A DNA stretch of 64,000 bases from Thalassia testudinum. Its lineage: Eukaryota > Streptophyta > Magnoliopsida > Alismatales > Hydrocharitaceae. The stretch spans positions 78,609,501-78,673,500 of the forward strand of contig JAZHRO010000013.1 in the NCBI GenBank assembly GCA_037157565.1. The letters run 5' to 3'. The notes beneath the pieces were generated by a model. That model made no database searches and was not told the origin of the DNA. It saw only the letters and a program-made list of their open reading frames with translations. A program made the position numbers and the translations under genes. Within the stretch, counting starts at the first letter, position 1. Each line of letters starts with the position of its first letter. This document shows positions 22,166 through 33,624 of this stretch, piece by piece.

Positions 22166-22322
22166 TACTTGTATCAGAGGTAGAAATCGTTTGCAACAGT
22201 CATTTCGACCTGTTCACCACCCACCTATTCTAATATACAATCTAAACTGAACTTGAACACACCTAATTTACAATGGGGACATTGCACATCTTAGGCATGG
22301 GGGGTATTAAAGTGCCAAACAA
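22166..22322 (+). other. Short element-tail fragment with purine tract
   Basis: No ORF. It contains ATGGGGACATTGCA and TTAGGCATGGGGGG (22273-22305), the internal purine tract on the plus strand, directly next to the end of the minus-strand C LTR. It is probably a remnant of another Athila-like tail into which C inserted. Confidence 0.5.
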
Positions 22323-22692
22323 TGTGAAATTTGTTTAGGAATCGTAAAGCGCATTTTGATAGGAAAAGCATCGTAGTATAGTGTGCAGTACGATCAAACA
22401 AAAATATTCATAAAAAGCTAACAAGACATTGAGTCCCGGTCATTCGACTCTGAGAGGCGTTTGTTCAAATCTGAACTCGATCTTTATCACCCTACTTTAT
22501 TTGGAATCGCAGATCGGTTTCCAATCTTCATATTAGAGTTTCGCCACTTCTATTGTGAATTCTGATTACGTGCGCGTGTGTCAAATAGATAACAAAGGTA
22601 AAAGTATGAGTTTCGGTGCACACAATTTTAGTTACGTGGTGGCTGTTTACGAAAAATGCATCTATAGTTAGATCTTCTATATTTTCCAGAGC
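22323..22692 (-). repeat. LTR C-minus, inner end (after insertion G)
   Basis: Continues the C LTR from 25386. It aligns with about 10020-10220, including GACCGGGACTCAA on the minus strand near 22448-22436, and ends near TTTCACA at 22323. Confidence 0.75.
22688..22692. repeat. Target-site duplication of G, left
   Basis: AGAGC, identical to 25381-25385. Confidence 0.9.
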
Positions 22693-22711
22693 TGTTACGA
22701 ACGCGCGCCCC

Positions 22712-23599
22712 AGACGTCTTTTAAGACGTCTGGGAGGTGGCCTAGACGTCGGACCAGACGTCTTGGATCACATCCAGACGTCTGGGATCGTTTCCAGACG
22801 TCTGGAAAATAGTTATTTTTCGCACGAGAGATTCGTCTGCGCGCCTATGCGCATAGACCCGCGATTCCTCTCTCTCTCTCTTTTTCCCTCTCTCTCTGCG
22901 GCTGCAGACCTGCTGCGCACTCTCTCCCTCCTCCTCGCGCGGCCTTAAAAGGCCACGCCTCCCCTCCTGTCATCTCCACTGTCCCCTTCCTCTTCTCCTT
23001 CCTGTGCGTGAGAGCGAGCGAGCGCGAGGGCGGCAGCCGCGGCCGCAGTGAGTGCAGAGGAGGTGCGGCGTGCGAGGGCGGAGCTCTGCCGTGAGGGCGA
23101 GCTCGCCGGAGCGGCTTGGCTGGTCGGCGGAGGGCGCAGGAGGCGCGGAATGATGCGGAGAGGGACCTGCTGCGGTCTGAGCAGCAGACGCGCGAGGTGC
23201 GACTCGGGCGGCGTCGCGAGCGGAAGCCGGTGGTGCCCTATTCTGGAAAAATTTCCAGAATCAGACGTCTGGGTTGATAGCCAGACGGCGAGGGAGACGT
23301 CTGGAAGATCATACAGATGTCTGAAAGGTGAGTTCCCACTTTCTTCTTCCTTCCTGTCGACTGACCGTACTGAGGGAGTTGGCTGTGCGCAGTTTCGGTG
23401 ATTCGCCATCCAACGCGAATCAGATGTCTGGCTGTTGTACCAGATGGCTGGAGAAACCTCCAGACGTCCGGGGTGACCATCGAACGTCTTTGAGATAGGC
23501 CAGACGTCCCCTCAGACTTTTGGACGTCTGGGAAACCACGCTGAGTAGGTAATTCTCTGATCCACTTTTTAAGACGTCTGGAAGAAGTTCCAGATGTCT
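22712..23599 (+). repeat. AGACGTCT palindrome arrays in LTR G
   Basis: Exact AGACGTCT at 22712, 22724, 22756, 22776, 22796, 23273, 23295 and 23572. About ten near copies include 22744, 23315, 23422, 23462, 23502, 23522 and 23592. The two clusters flank the TATA-like box. Confidence 0.9.
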
Positions 23600-23892
23600 G
23601 ATTTTACACAGTGTTGTCGTTTTCGTCCCGTTTAGGGCCCGTTCGGGTTCCGTTTTCCGCGATTCGAGTTGCGTTCTTTTCAGAATTAATTCCTCTACCC
23701 ATCTACAGTAGCTATACACTGTTTTGAGACTTTCCTTGTGTTTGATCCTTGTGATAGGACCTCGTTCAGTTGCAGTCTTGGGAGTCGCGGAGGCACGCGG
23801 GATTCCCGATCACGCCCCCATTACTCCCGTTGTACCTGGTAGAGTGGCTTTAAGTTATTAAAATCTGTTAAATTATGAAACCATAAATAGAA

Positions 23893-24040
23893 CCTAGGAC
23901 ATTGCATGAACCCTAGGAATGAGAAATAGATGGAATGATAGCTCCTAGGTGTTGCATGAATCCTAGGACTGGAAAACTAGATTGTATGATAGATCCTAGG
24001 ATATGGCATGAATCCTAGGATGGGAAAACTAGTGGAATGT
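23893..24040 (+). repeat. 51-bp tandem repeat in LTR G
   Basis: CCTAGG recurs at 23893, 23944 and 23995, each followed by TGCATGAA or GGCATGAA and a second CCTAGG about 21 bases on. Three units of 51 bases. Confidence 0.85.
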
Positions 24041-25380
24041 ATAATACTGCAGTCTTGGAAAATGGAAAGAGATATAAAGCTGCTTGTAATTTGAATTAAC
24101 AGCTGCCTGTTGTGAATAGATAACATGGTTGAGAACATGGATTGTAAGAATGTGAAACTGGGAAGTGAAACCTGGATGTTTGAGTAAAAAGGATGGAACC
24201 CTACGGGGAAGTAGGAGTAGAACTCCTGGAAAGTGAATGGAATAGTTTTGGGGAAGTGAGATGGCCCTTGAGTACGGAGTACCAAGGAGAGCGACTGTCC
24301 CCCTATTTAGTGCAGAGCGGAGCCAGCCACCCCAGGGACCCGGGGTTAGGACTGGCCACTCTGTACAGACTTGCTGGCCCTCGCGTACGTAGTACTGAGG
24401 AGAGTTACTAGTGTAGGGAGGTACTAGCTACCCCACGGGCCCCGGGGTTCTGCTAGCCTCCCACACCGACTTGTTAGGCCCGCTGGGGCAGACCAGGGTA
24501 GTCAGGCGAGGGTGCGCGGACTGTGGAGGGGCAAGGCCCCGATTTGGTTACTGTGGAGGGGTTGGACCCCTGTTACTGAGAGGGCTCTGCCCTGGACTGG
24601 TTCCGTGCTGTGCTTTGGGCGCACCCGTTAACGGAAACGACTGACCGCGTGCCAGTACGGGTTAGCTACCTGTGCGTTTATCGCGCGTGTCGTAGTCACC
24701 GTTACGTCTGTCAGTGACCTTGGGGTGGTTGACTGAGGGTAGGATCACCACGGGGGACTCTCCCGGCCAGGAGAGCACCACGTGCTACTTCTACTTTTTG
24801 GAAAAGACTGTAATCAAGATCGTTCCCACGAGGAACATTCGAGATCAAGTAAGAGATCTAAGAAATAAATGAAATAGTGAGACAATTGAAAGATGTAAAT
24901 AAAGAAAGTAATAGAACATAACAGCTACTGTACACTCTACTGTTGTCTTTAGTTTTAGTTGCTACTCTACTTAGCGTTTTGCTGACGTGTTACACTCGTT
25001 ACCTTTTTTCAGGACCAGGTGTTGAGCAGCCAGGGTCAGCAGCTGCAGAGGACGCTGGGCCGAGTAGGGTCCAGTAGAGTTACTACTATCTTTTGTACCT
25101 CTTTGTTTCCGTTATAGTGAGTAGTTCTTGTTTCCGCTGTACTTTTCTTTACCTGCAGTTCATGTTATATGATAAATGTTGTTCTACTATTGTGGTGGTA
25201 TATACTGTAGTAGTTTCTTTCCTTACTGCTGTACTTTCTTACTGTTAGTTATATTCATACTGAATGGGGCTTATTTTACTACTCTTTTGGTTATTTCCTC
25301 GTTGGACGACTAGGTCTTGGGATTAGTCGAGTCGGTCCGGTTCTCGTGTCTCGTAGGGACTCGGGAATCGAGTCGTTACA

Positions 25381-25385
25381 AGAGC
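25381..25385. repeat. Target-site duplication of G, right
   Basis: AGAGC, identical to 22688-22692. Confidence 0.9.
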
Positions 25386-27337
25386 CAACATGCTTGTTGC
25401 AAAATATATATATAAATGAAAAACAAGCAACTTGAATCACACAAATTAGATTGCAACCAATAAGCTCATGGTGATTCCCAATGTAGAGACATATATATAA
25501 AAATATATCTTTTATTCATTCATTTAGAGGATGTTTGCAACATGGAAAGTAGAGGAAAGCTTGTAAAGGAAAGCTTGAAAAACACAAATCTAGCTAACAG
25601 AAAATGATCACATATAGGAATCTATGGGGGGATTTTGCATGCATCATTGGCGGAGAATAAGAGTTACATTACTAAGCAGTAAATGAAAGCAGTAAAACTA
25701 CGAAGAGCTAAGTTACTAATCTAGCAGAAAAAAAGGGCATTCAGAGGTGGGCTTCGATGGCCTTTGAATGGTTGAGAGGAGAAGGAGGGGCAGCCAATGG
25801 TGCTTAGGCTAGCCCTTGGAGAGAGGTTGGAGAGGTGATCAGCATCCTGGCGTGGAGATGGTTGCTTCCATGGTGGTGCTCCTCGTGGAGGTGGAGTGGA
25901 GGTGTTGATGTAGCTAACCTAAGTGGATGAGTGCCAAGAATGGGATGGGTGCAAATGGCCACCCCTTAGGTCTTTTTCTAGACCTAAGGGAGTCTCTCTA
26001 GAGATGTGTGGAACTCTCTAGAGAGAGTCCCATGAGTGGCCAGCCATGGTGAGAGAGGGTGGTTCTTAGATCCATAAAAAGTGGATCTAAGAATTGAATG
26101 ACTCTTGGTTGCTAAATTTGGCAACCAAGAGTGGAGCCACTTGAAGAGAGTTCTAGAGAACTCTAGATAGGTGTGTGTGCATGAATGTGTGTGTGTGTGA
26201 GTGTGTAGTCGTGCCCTAGGTGGGTAAGTGGTCTAGGTTAGGCCCTAAGGGTTTAGGTAGGTGTAGGCCTTAAATTTGGGTTGCAAACTCTAATTGCTAA
26301 GGGGGAATTGCAATTAATCTTAACACAAGTTTAATTGAATGAGTGTGAACCTAATTGAGAGTGAAATAACTCAATTAGGTTTGGCTTAGGTCAATTGGAC
26401 TCTCACTAAGTCTAATTGGACTTGTGTGGGTTGAGATCTGAGCTTAATTAGACCCTATGAGTCCAATTGACCTAGGTAATGGTAATTGACTATGATCTAA
26501 GTCAATTGGGTTTGGTGAGGACCTAATTAGGTCCTTAGGGAGGTCTAGAGATGGTGTACTAGGATTAGGGTACCTTAATTTAGGTTCCTATGGGGTTGGA
26601 ATTGGGTCTAGGGAGCTAGAGATCCAAGATCAAGGCTTGAATCTTAAAATAGAAACTGGAGAATAGTTCCAGACATCCAAAAATGGAATCAGACATCTTA
26701 TACTCAAAAATCAGATGTCCAGACTTGTTGTCTGGACGTCCAATTAGAGTCAGGAAGGATTCAAGGTTCTGTCTTGGGTATTCTGCAGAAATTGGACGAC
26801 TGACCAAGTGTCTAGACATCCAATAACACTGTAGAAGTGGGTTTAAGGTGTGCAGGAGTTGGCTAAGGGTTCTAGACGTCCTATAATTCATCTAGACGTC
26901 CAGATAAGGGTTGGAATTAGGGTTTTGAGGTTTTCTAGGGTGCGGTGACCTAATCTAAGGGTGGTCAAGGCTTGGGGAAGTCTCTAGGCTATCCTAGGGC
27001 TAGGATGGACCTAAGCTCTTCATATTTTAATGTTTTATTCCTACTTAATAGAATAGCATATCTTAACTCCCTTACGTCATTATTTACTATATCTAATCTA
27101 AGTCTTCTACTCCAACCCTTCTGCAACACCCATTATTCTTGATCTAACTTCAGATCTAGTTTATTACCTGTAATTAACATAATGCACTTAATCAGCACAT
27201 TATAACATTATTTTATGCATAGCTAAAGGAAAGCAATAAAGATGCTGATAATGCTTATGCATGCATGAATTTCCCTAACTTATGCTAAGTCCTAGCCTAA
27301 TTTATGTCAATTAAGACCTATGATTACTGCGTAATCA
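25386..27337 (-). repeat. LTR C-minus, outer part (before insertion G)
   Basis: Starts TGATTAC-GCA-GTAATCA at 27337. It aligns with 8037 to about 10010 of the plus copy. Includes GGACGTCC at 26734 and AGACGTCC at 26874 and 26894. The TATA box is mutated (see 9441). As it follows a purine tract, it is the 3' LTR of element C. Confidence 0.85.
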
Positions 27338-29389
27338 TACCCACATGCCTAAATCTTGCTAGTCCCTAGCAAATGCAAAACTAAATTATTTACAAAAGGG
27401 TTCCTAGGGGTTTGATTATTATATCAAGTGTATGCCTAGAGATTTTTCTCCTTTTGTTTTCATCCTATGCTCTAGAAATCCAGACAATCGTGAAAGTGTA
27501 GCTATGTAGCTTTTGCAATAGATTCGAGTGAAAGACCTGATCCACCTCTAAAGCCTGTACTTGACCCCTAGTAAAATTATAGTGGGATAGGCAGACTTCT
27601 TCGCTCGGGGTTTTCAAAATATTCTATGAATTCCACCCCAGCTTTAAGCTTAGGTAGAGAATCTTAGAGGGAAAATATTATATATTTGGTGGCTCACTCT
27701 CGACTGGTGCTACATAGAGATTAGTACTGCAGAATCTAGATTCAAAGATTACCAAGTAACTCAACTCAGAGAAAGATGAGAGAAACTGTGCTCTCTTTTG
27801 ATTCCTTTGTATTCATTTTCTCTTACTCTTTTTCCTTTTCTTTTCTTTTCTTTTCTTTCTTTTTCTTGGAGCTCACAATCTCACTAGATTCACATATATG
27901 ACTGTATTTGGTGGTCTCACTTGGCATTAACACTTTAATTGAGTTCCCATAACTCTAACACTAAGTCAAAATTCCTTAGCCAGTATTCGGCCGGTCAGAA
28001 ACACAGAAAAATAGGTTAAGGCCTTATTTGGTGGATCTCAAATTTATTTGGTGGTATTGCCTCAATGTAATTAAACTAAACACTAAATATTCACTCTTTT
28101 TTCTTTCCTTTTTCTTCTTTTTCTAATTTTTTTTTTCAATTTTTATTTATTTTCATTTTTTTCTTTTTTCTTTGTTTATTTTTTCAACACAACACAACTA
28201 GCACATATCTATGAACTTTATTGAGGAGGCATTATTAGGGATTGGTGGTACTCAAGAGACATTAGGTGGCTTATTTGATAGAAGTGCCTACTCACGACAC
28301 CGGGAGAGATGGATAGGATGGTGTATTTCTGAGCTTGACATCAATACCTTCCTTCAGTCGAGGATTCCATAAAGAATGGTCGTAACCATCCACCTAGCCC
28401 TAATTTTATGAAAGCTCGCTTTCCACGTATTTGCCTTATTTGGTGGCTCTCAAAATTCACACAAAATGTATATGCAAGAACTGAGAGCGAAAGCTATGCC
28501 TAATCTCTAAGTATCATCACCTAATTATCTAGGATTCTAGATTCCTTATACTAATCTTAGGGCACCAGTACACTCTACTCTCACCTCACACTATTTGGTG
28601 GAATTTTGGAAGAAAATCTGCCTAGCTCCCAAAACACTATCCAAGGGTTCAGGAGAAGAAGCACTGCTTCTTCTCGACAGACTAAAGATGTTTATCAGCC
28701 TTTACTGCGAATCCATTGCAAATTCTACGTGTGTATGAAAAGTTGTACTGGATTCCAGATTACAGGAATCAACTAGATGATAAAATCCCTAATGCATTCT
28801 CTTAATAAAATAATCTTATTCATCATTGCAATATGTATATATGCTATAAACAAGTAACCTCGTATAATTTGTACTTCGTGAAATTCCCGTATCGGGTTAC
28901 ATTCAGCTTGACCCTAAATTTATAACAAAAGGTGAGTGGGTGAGTCGGAAATGGCTGTTGCGGATGATTTCTAGCTCCAATGCGAGCATTGGAGATGGAG
29001 TCGGTTGTTCTTTTATTTAGGGTCCTAAAGTACGTTTGACATGTAGCTCCGAGGTTTTCCTAAATGTTGGCATAAAAATTTTCAGTTTTGTTGTATCTAC
29101 CCCTGCCTAAGTTCTTGCATGTCCTCATGCATGAATATAAAAGAAAATAAATATATCAGGGAGAGAATGGGTAGAAATCACCTATAATTGCTCCTGAAAG
29201 TATACATTCAGCACCGGCCAACCTGTCAGTATGCAATATGCAGAAAGAAAATATGCTAAAAGAAAAATATGCTATATGTAAAAATGCTATGTATAGATGA
29301 TGGTAGAATGTGAGGTAGATGCTATCTATACGTGCTAAGTTTGATGCCTCCAGTTGGGCAACAATTCAATCACACGTCCTCAATAAGAT
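27338..29389 (-). other. Element C tail and spacer
   Basis: No gene. Minus strand: AAACTTAGCACGTATAGATA (near 29340-29322), internal purine tract (29120-29100), spacer with six TATTTGGTGG (plus-strand reading; starts 27683, 27905, 28025, 28045, 28437, 28592), T-rich blocks (27825-27870, 28095-28185), stem-loop (27373-27355, one mismatch) and purine tract (27350-27338). Confidence 0.75.
27355..27373 (-). other. Conserved stem-loop before the 3' purine tract (C)
   Basis: Minus strand TTTGCTAG-GGA-CTAGCAAG, seven paired bases with one terminal mismatch, next to the purine tract. Confidence 0.75.
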
Positions 29390-29589
29390 GAACATTCTCG
29401 TCAGGTGGAGGAGGTTCCTGGGCCAAAAATGGCTTGAGGCGCTGGCCAATTACCGTAGATATATGCCCAGATTTTAGGTCCCTGATCTGACTGCCCCTTT
29501 AGGATATGGATGGATCACAACATATGGGCCAGTCCATTTGGACTTGAGCTTTCCTGCGAAAAGTTTTAGTCATGAATCGAACAACCAAA
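29390..29589 (-). pseudogene. Integrase C-terminal fragment of element C (distal to F)
   Basis: Continues the Pol frame that stops at 37245. Reads KLFAGKLKSKWTGPYVV and PKGAVR, the C-terminal module of Athila-type integrase, with in-frame stops. Its first codons meet those on the other side of F through the shared CTTGC duplication. Confidence 0.8.
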
Positions 29590-29594
29590 CTTGC
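29590..29594. repeat. Target-site duplication of F, left
   Basis: CTTGC, identical to 37240-37244. Confidence 0.85.
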
Positions 29595-31425
29595 TAAAAG
29601 AACAATCTTCGTTTTCGTTGAAAACTTTAACATAAAATGATGTGTCATTGTATTTAATCGCATGGTAGAAAATCGCTTTTCAAAACATTTTAACTTTTAG
29701 AATCTAACCACGAAGTGTTAGGTCAGCTCCATAGGGAGGAATTAGCCTATTAAAAATGAGTAATAAGGCATCAAGTAATCGGGAATGTCAAATGATGTGC
29801 ATGCTAACTAGTGCTCTCAGTTCCAGCATAAACTCTCAATCTAGATAATTAATCAAGAATAGGAGGGTGCACATGCAAAATCACCACCATGGAAATACCA
29901 GAATTGCTATCTTAATACTGACAAGCATCATCAAATTTAATTAAATTAGAATTTGTTCCCCATAACAAGGATACATGTTTGCTTAGTCATGAGATAAATG
30001 TGACTGCATGCAATTCAATTAGAATGGAGGGATATCCATGCAATTCTACCGTAATATAATAATAAGATAAATAAATGAATAGTGCTCCCCCGCAATGGCA
30101 TGAATGGTAATTTTTACTTAGAGCAAAAGTAGAGGATTTCTCCTCTCTCTTCCTTGCTTGAACGACCGTGCGTGGTTGGCGACGAGAGTTGACGGGATGG
30201 TGCACCTCGACGAGTGCATTGCAATGGTGGTGACGAGATGGCCAGAGGTGGTCGGCGATGGTCGGACGGTGGAGGAGAAGAACGCCAGCGATGGGTTTTA
30301 ATGGAGAAGATGAACCATGCGTGGAGAGGAGGAAGAGCTACTACCTGCGGGTGTGGCTGCACGATTACGTGCACACAAGGGCGGGTGAGGGCGCATGCTG
30401 CTTGCGGGCCCGGCTAGCTACGGGCGTGCTGCTACCTGTGGGCATTGCTACCTACGGGCATGCAGCTGCCTGTGGGCGTGCTTGGCCACGTGCAGGTGCG
30501 GTGAGGGCAGCGTGCGGTGAAGAGGTCCTTTGCGTGTGGTGGGGGCGCTACGGTGGGCAGGCGGGATGGCTTGCAGGGCACGGAGCTGTGTGCTTGCAAG
30601 GCTGTATGGTTGCGGGGTGGGGCAGGTTGGAGGAGGACGCTACGCGGTGATCTGTACGGAGGCTGTAGGGAGGAAGAGGAAGAGGATCGGCGCACGCGTG
30701 GTGTCTGCAAGGCACGTGGTGGGGCAGGCTGCGATGCTGGGATCTTTGTACGCAGTTGGGGCACACTTGCAAGGGCTGCGGTGGGGGGACACTGCTCTGC
30801 TTGCATGGCGCACGCATGCGGTGGGAGTGGATGAGGTAGTGCCGCTGCTGCGTGGCGGTTGTGGTGGACTGAAGGTGGCTGCGGTGAGGAGCGGGCAGGT
30901 GTGGCTTGCTGCAACAGACGGATCGGCGATGGTGGTTGTGCGTAAGGGCGCTGTAGTGTTGGAGAGGTTGGTGGTGCGTGGTGCTTGCTGGTTCCACAGT
31001 GCATGCCCTCTCCACGGTGGGGAAGGTGGAGATGATGAGGGAGGGAATCCTCGCAGCCGGGAAAGGAAGACCCCTTCCTTTCGCCAGAAACACCTTCTTT
31101 TATCTCCTCCCCCCCCATCTGCAAGTCAAGTGATTTTCAAATCCCTTACTAAACTTGGCCGGTGGTTGTTGGGGTTTGTTGAGGCTAGCAGCTGTTGGGG
31201 GAGGGGGAAATTTATTTCACCCCCCTGGTCTCTTGCAAAATTGTTCCTACAATAATGAAACATAAAATAATCATATACTAAGTTATAGAATGTGATATAC
31301 TAGATGTAAACTTAGGTAATGATGCATGCAATCATTTTATGACCTAATGTGGTTAGTAACAAACATAAAATATCAGAATAGAGTTAACTTAGGTGTAACA
31401 ATAGTCCATTAAAATAGACTCATCA
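29595..31425 (-). repeat. 3' LTR of element F
   Basis: Starts TGATGAGTCTATTTTAATGG at 31425 and ends TTCTTTTA (expected TTTCA, mutated) at 29595. TATA-like GATAAAAG at 31104-31097. The GC-rich middle (30130-31080) is open in several frames on both strands. Confidence 0.85.
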
Positions 31426-33624
31426 AATACCCCCATGCCTAAGATTTGCTAGGTCCCAGCAAAAATGAAAAATAATAGAAGTAATCAGAAGATTTCTTCT
31501 TTTCTTATTTCAAAACTTTGGAGATCTAGACAACTATGAAGTGATAATAGCCTAGGTAACAGATCCAAGTGAAAGACCAATTTGCATAGGGAGTTTATAC
31601 TTTACCCTTGGTAAATATTTTTGTGGGGATAAGCAACTACTTCCCTCGGGGATAAAGTAGAAGATAATCTGTAATTTGACCACGGCTTTTTGCTTAGGTA
31701 GGAGATATCGAGTTGAATGGATTTGTATTTGGTGGCACACACTCATCTGGTGCTACATGTAATCTAGTACTACAGACTCTAGATCTCTAGACTATTAAAC
31801 AAATCAACTCAGAGAGAGGCTAAACAATTGTGCTCTCCTGATGTTCCTTGGCGCTCACTCTTTTCTTTCTTTTATTTCTGAGATCCCAAATCTCGCCACA
31901 TTTAGTAAGTGTACTCACTGTTTGGTGTCCTCACATGGCATTCACACTTCAATCAAAGTCCTAATAACTCTACAACTAAGTTAGAGTCCTCAGCTAGTAT
32001 TCAGGCGATAAGAAATACTGAAAGGTAGGTATGGGTCATATTTGGTGGATTGCAATAGGTGTTTTTGTTGCCTCAGAAACAATGTTATAAAGATAAAATT
32101 ATAAACTTGGACTCTTTTCTTTTTCTTTTCTCTCTCTCTTTTCTTCTCTTTTTTTTAATATAATTGTTTCTTCTTCTTTTTTTTTCTTTTTCTTTCTTTA
32201 TAAATCAACATAACACGATATAGACTTTTATTTATGAGGCATTATTAAGGATGATGATGGTCAAGAGGATATTGTGTGGCTTATTTGTTGGAAGTGCCTA
32301 TTCTCGACACCGGAAGGAATGGATAGGACCGACGTATTTCTGACCTTTGACACTAATACCCTCCTTCAGTCGTGGACTCTATGAAGGACGGTCGTAACCA
32401 TCCATCATAGTCATAGCTTTATTAAGACTCAATCTTTGTGTACCTGCCTTATTTGGTGACTCTCAGGAATTCACACAATATATGCACACAGGAATAGAGA
32501 GTGAAAACTATGCCTAACTCTGAAGTATCGTTATCTAATTGTCCAAAACTTAAGAGTCCTTGCACTAGACTTAGCGCACTAGTAATCTATCTACTTTCTT
32601 CTCACAAATATGAGGTGGATCTACTAGAAGATGGCATGCCTGACTCCCTATTAACTGTCCAAGGGTTCAGTAGACTAAAAGTGCTTATTAGTTTTCTTCA
32701 AGGATCCATTACCCAGTCTACGTGCAAGTGAAGTAAATTAACTGGATTCTAAACTTAAGAAATAATTTAAGAAGAAAATTCTTTAATGACACCTCCATGA
32801 CAAAGATCTTTTGCTAGGGACTAACCCATTCAGCTCAAGAAAAGAGATTTTTTTTTATATGCTAACCTAAATGCATGAATCTTTCTAAAATGCAAAATGC
32901 ACCCCTCCATGCCTAAATCCTACAATATCCTCATTGTAAAAATTAAAACAGGGGGAGAAAGGAAGGAGATCACCTGATGACGGTGTTATTCAGAATGCTG
33001 GGTTGCCTCCCAACAAGCGCTGCATTTTCTATCACATCCAGACTTATAAGGAACCTGTAGGTCTGGTTTCAGACAGAAAAAGCTAGGCCCTAAAAATATT
33101 CGTAACAGTGCGGGCCTAGAAAATAGGTAGCCATGGATGTTGGTGAGCTGATGATGCAACGTAATCCCAAATTCTCGCCAGAAGGTATGAAAGCAGAAAA
33201 CCTCGTTGGCTATCTGGGGAGGCCTAGGAATAACAAAAGGAATATGAAAGGGTCCTCTCAAAATGGAATAAGTGGAGGATAACAAGGATCCTCCAAAGCA
33301 GGATGGGTTTTAAAAGATATAAACATTATTATTTCAAACCCTTGAATGGCGAGACTAAAAGTACAAGCATCAATCCACACTCTCCATTCTACTCGAGGAT
33401 GTACTGGCCTAATATGTTCTCCAGAAAGAATGTACATGAGCAGAGATCTAAGCCAATGATTGGTTAGGGAGTGCAAGGGTTGTTTGTAGTGTTGGAGGCA
33501 ATGATTAAGTCCAATGAAGGCTTAGTCGGTGTTAGGTCCAATTCCAACAATGATTTAGATTGTGTATTCTCCCTAATAATTGTAGACAACTTCACGTTAC
33601 CCTACCTAGCATTAATGGTTGGAG
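31426..33624 (-). other. Element F 3' non-coding part, spacer and purine tracts
   Basis: Contains the conserved pol-end string GCGCTTGTTGGGAGGCAACC (minus, near 33020-33001), internal purine tract (32914-32901), TATTTGGTGG exact at 31726 and 32039 with variants at 32282 and 32450, a T/C-rich block (32110-32200), and the stem-loop and purine tract before the LTR. Short open frames at 32986-33476 are not conserved. Confidence 0.7.
31445..31463 (-). other. Conserved stem-loop before the 3' purine tract (F)
   Basis: Minus strand TTTGCTGGGACCTAGCAAA. The outer six base pairs equal the other copies and the inside is rearranged but still pairs. Confidence 0.75.

Larger units (their letters stand above)
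22693..25380 (+). repeat. Solo LTR G with target duplication
   Basis: 2688 bp, starts TGTTACGA, ends TCGTTACA and is flanked by AGAGC on both sides, so it is an intact solo LTR left by LTR-LTR recombination. Contains arrays of AGACGTCT, a TATA-like CCTTAAAAGG (22941-22950), a GC-rich stretch behind it and a 51-bp tandem repeat. Orientation plus is inferred from the TATA-like box. ORFs up to 154 codons on both strands of the GC-rich part have no counterpart elsewhere and are not taken as genes. Confidence 0.9.

Noticed and set aside
22945..23409. ORFs of 154 and 117 codons on both strands
   Set aside because: Sequence of solo LTR G behind its TATA-like box; no domain, skewed composition, opposite strands equally open.
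23238..23719. Minus-strand ORFs of 80 and 99 codons
   Set aside because: Overlap the AGACGTCT array of LTR G and owe their openness to the repeats.
30432..31255. Overlapping ORFs of 241 and 230 codons on opposite strands
   Set aside because: GC-rich part of the F 3' LTR; the matching region of the 5' LTR (36070-36990) breaks these frames.
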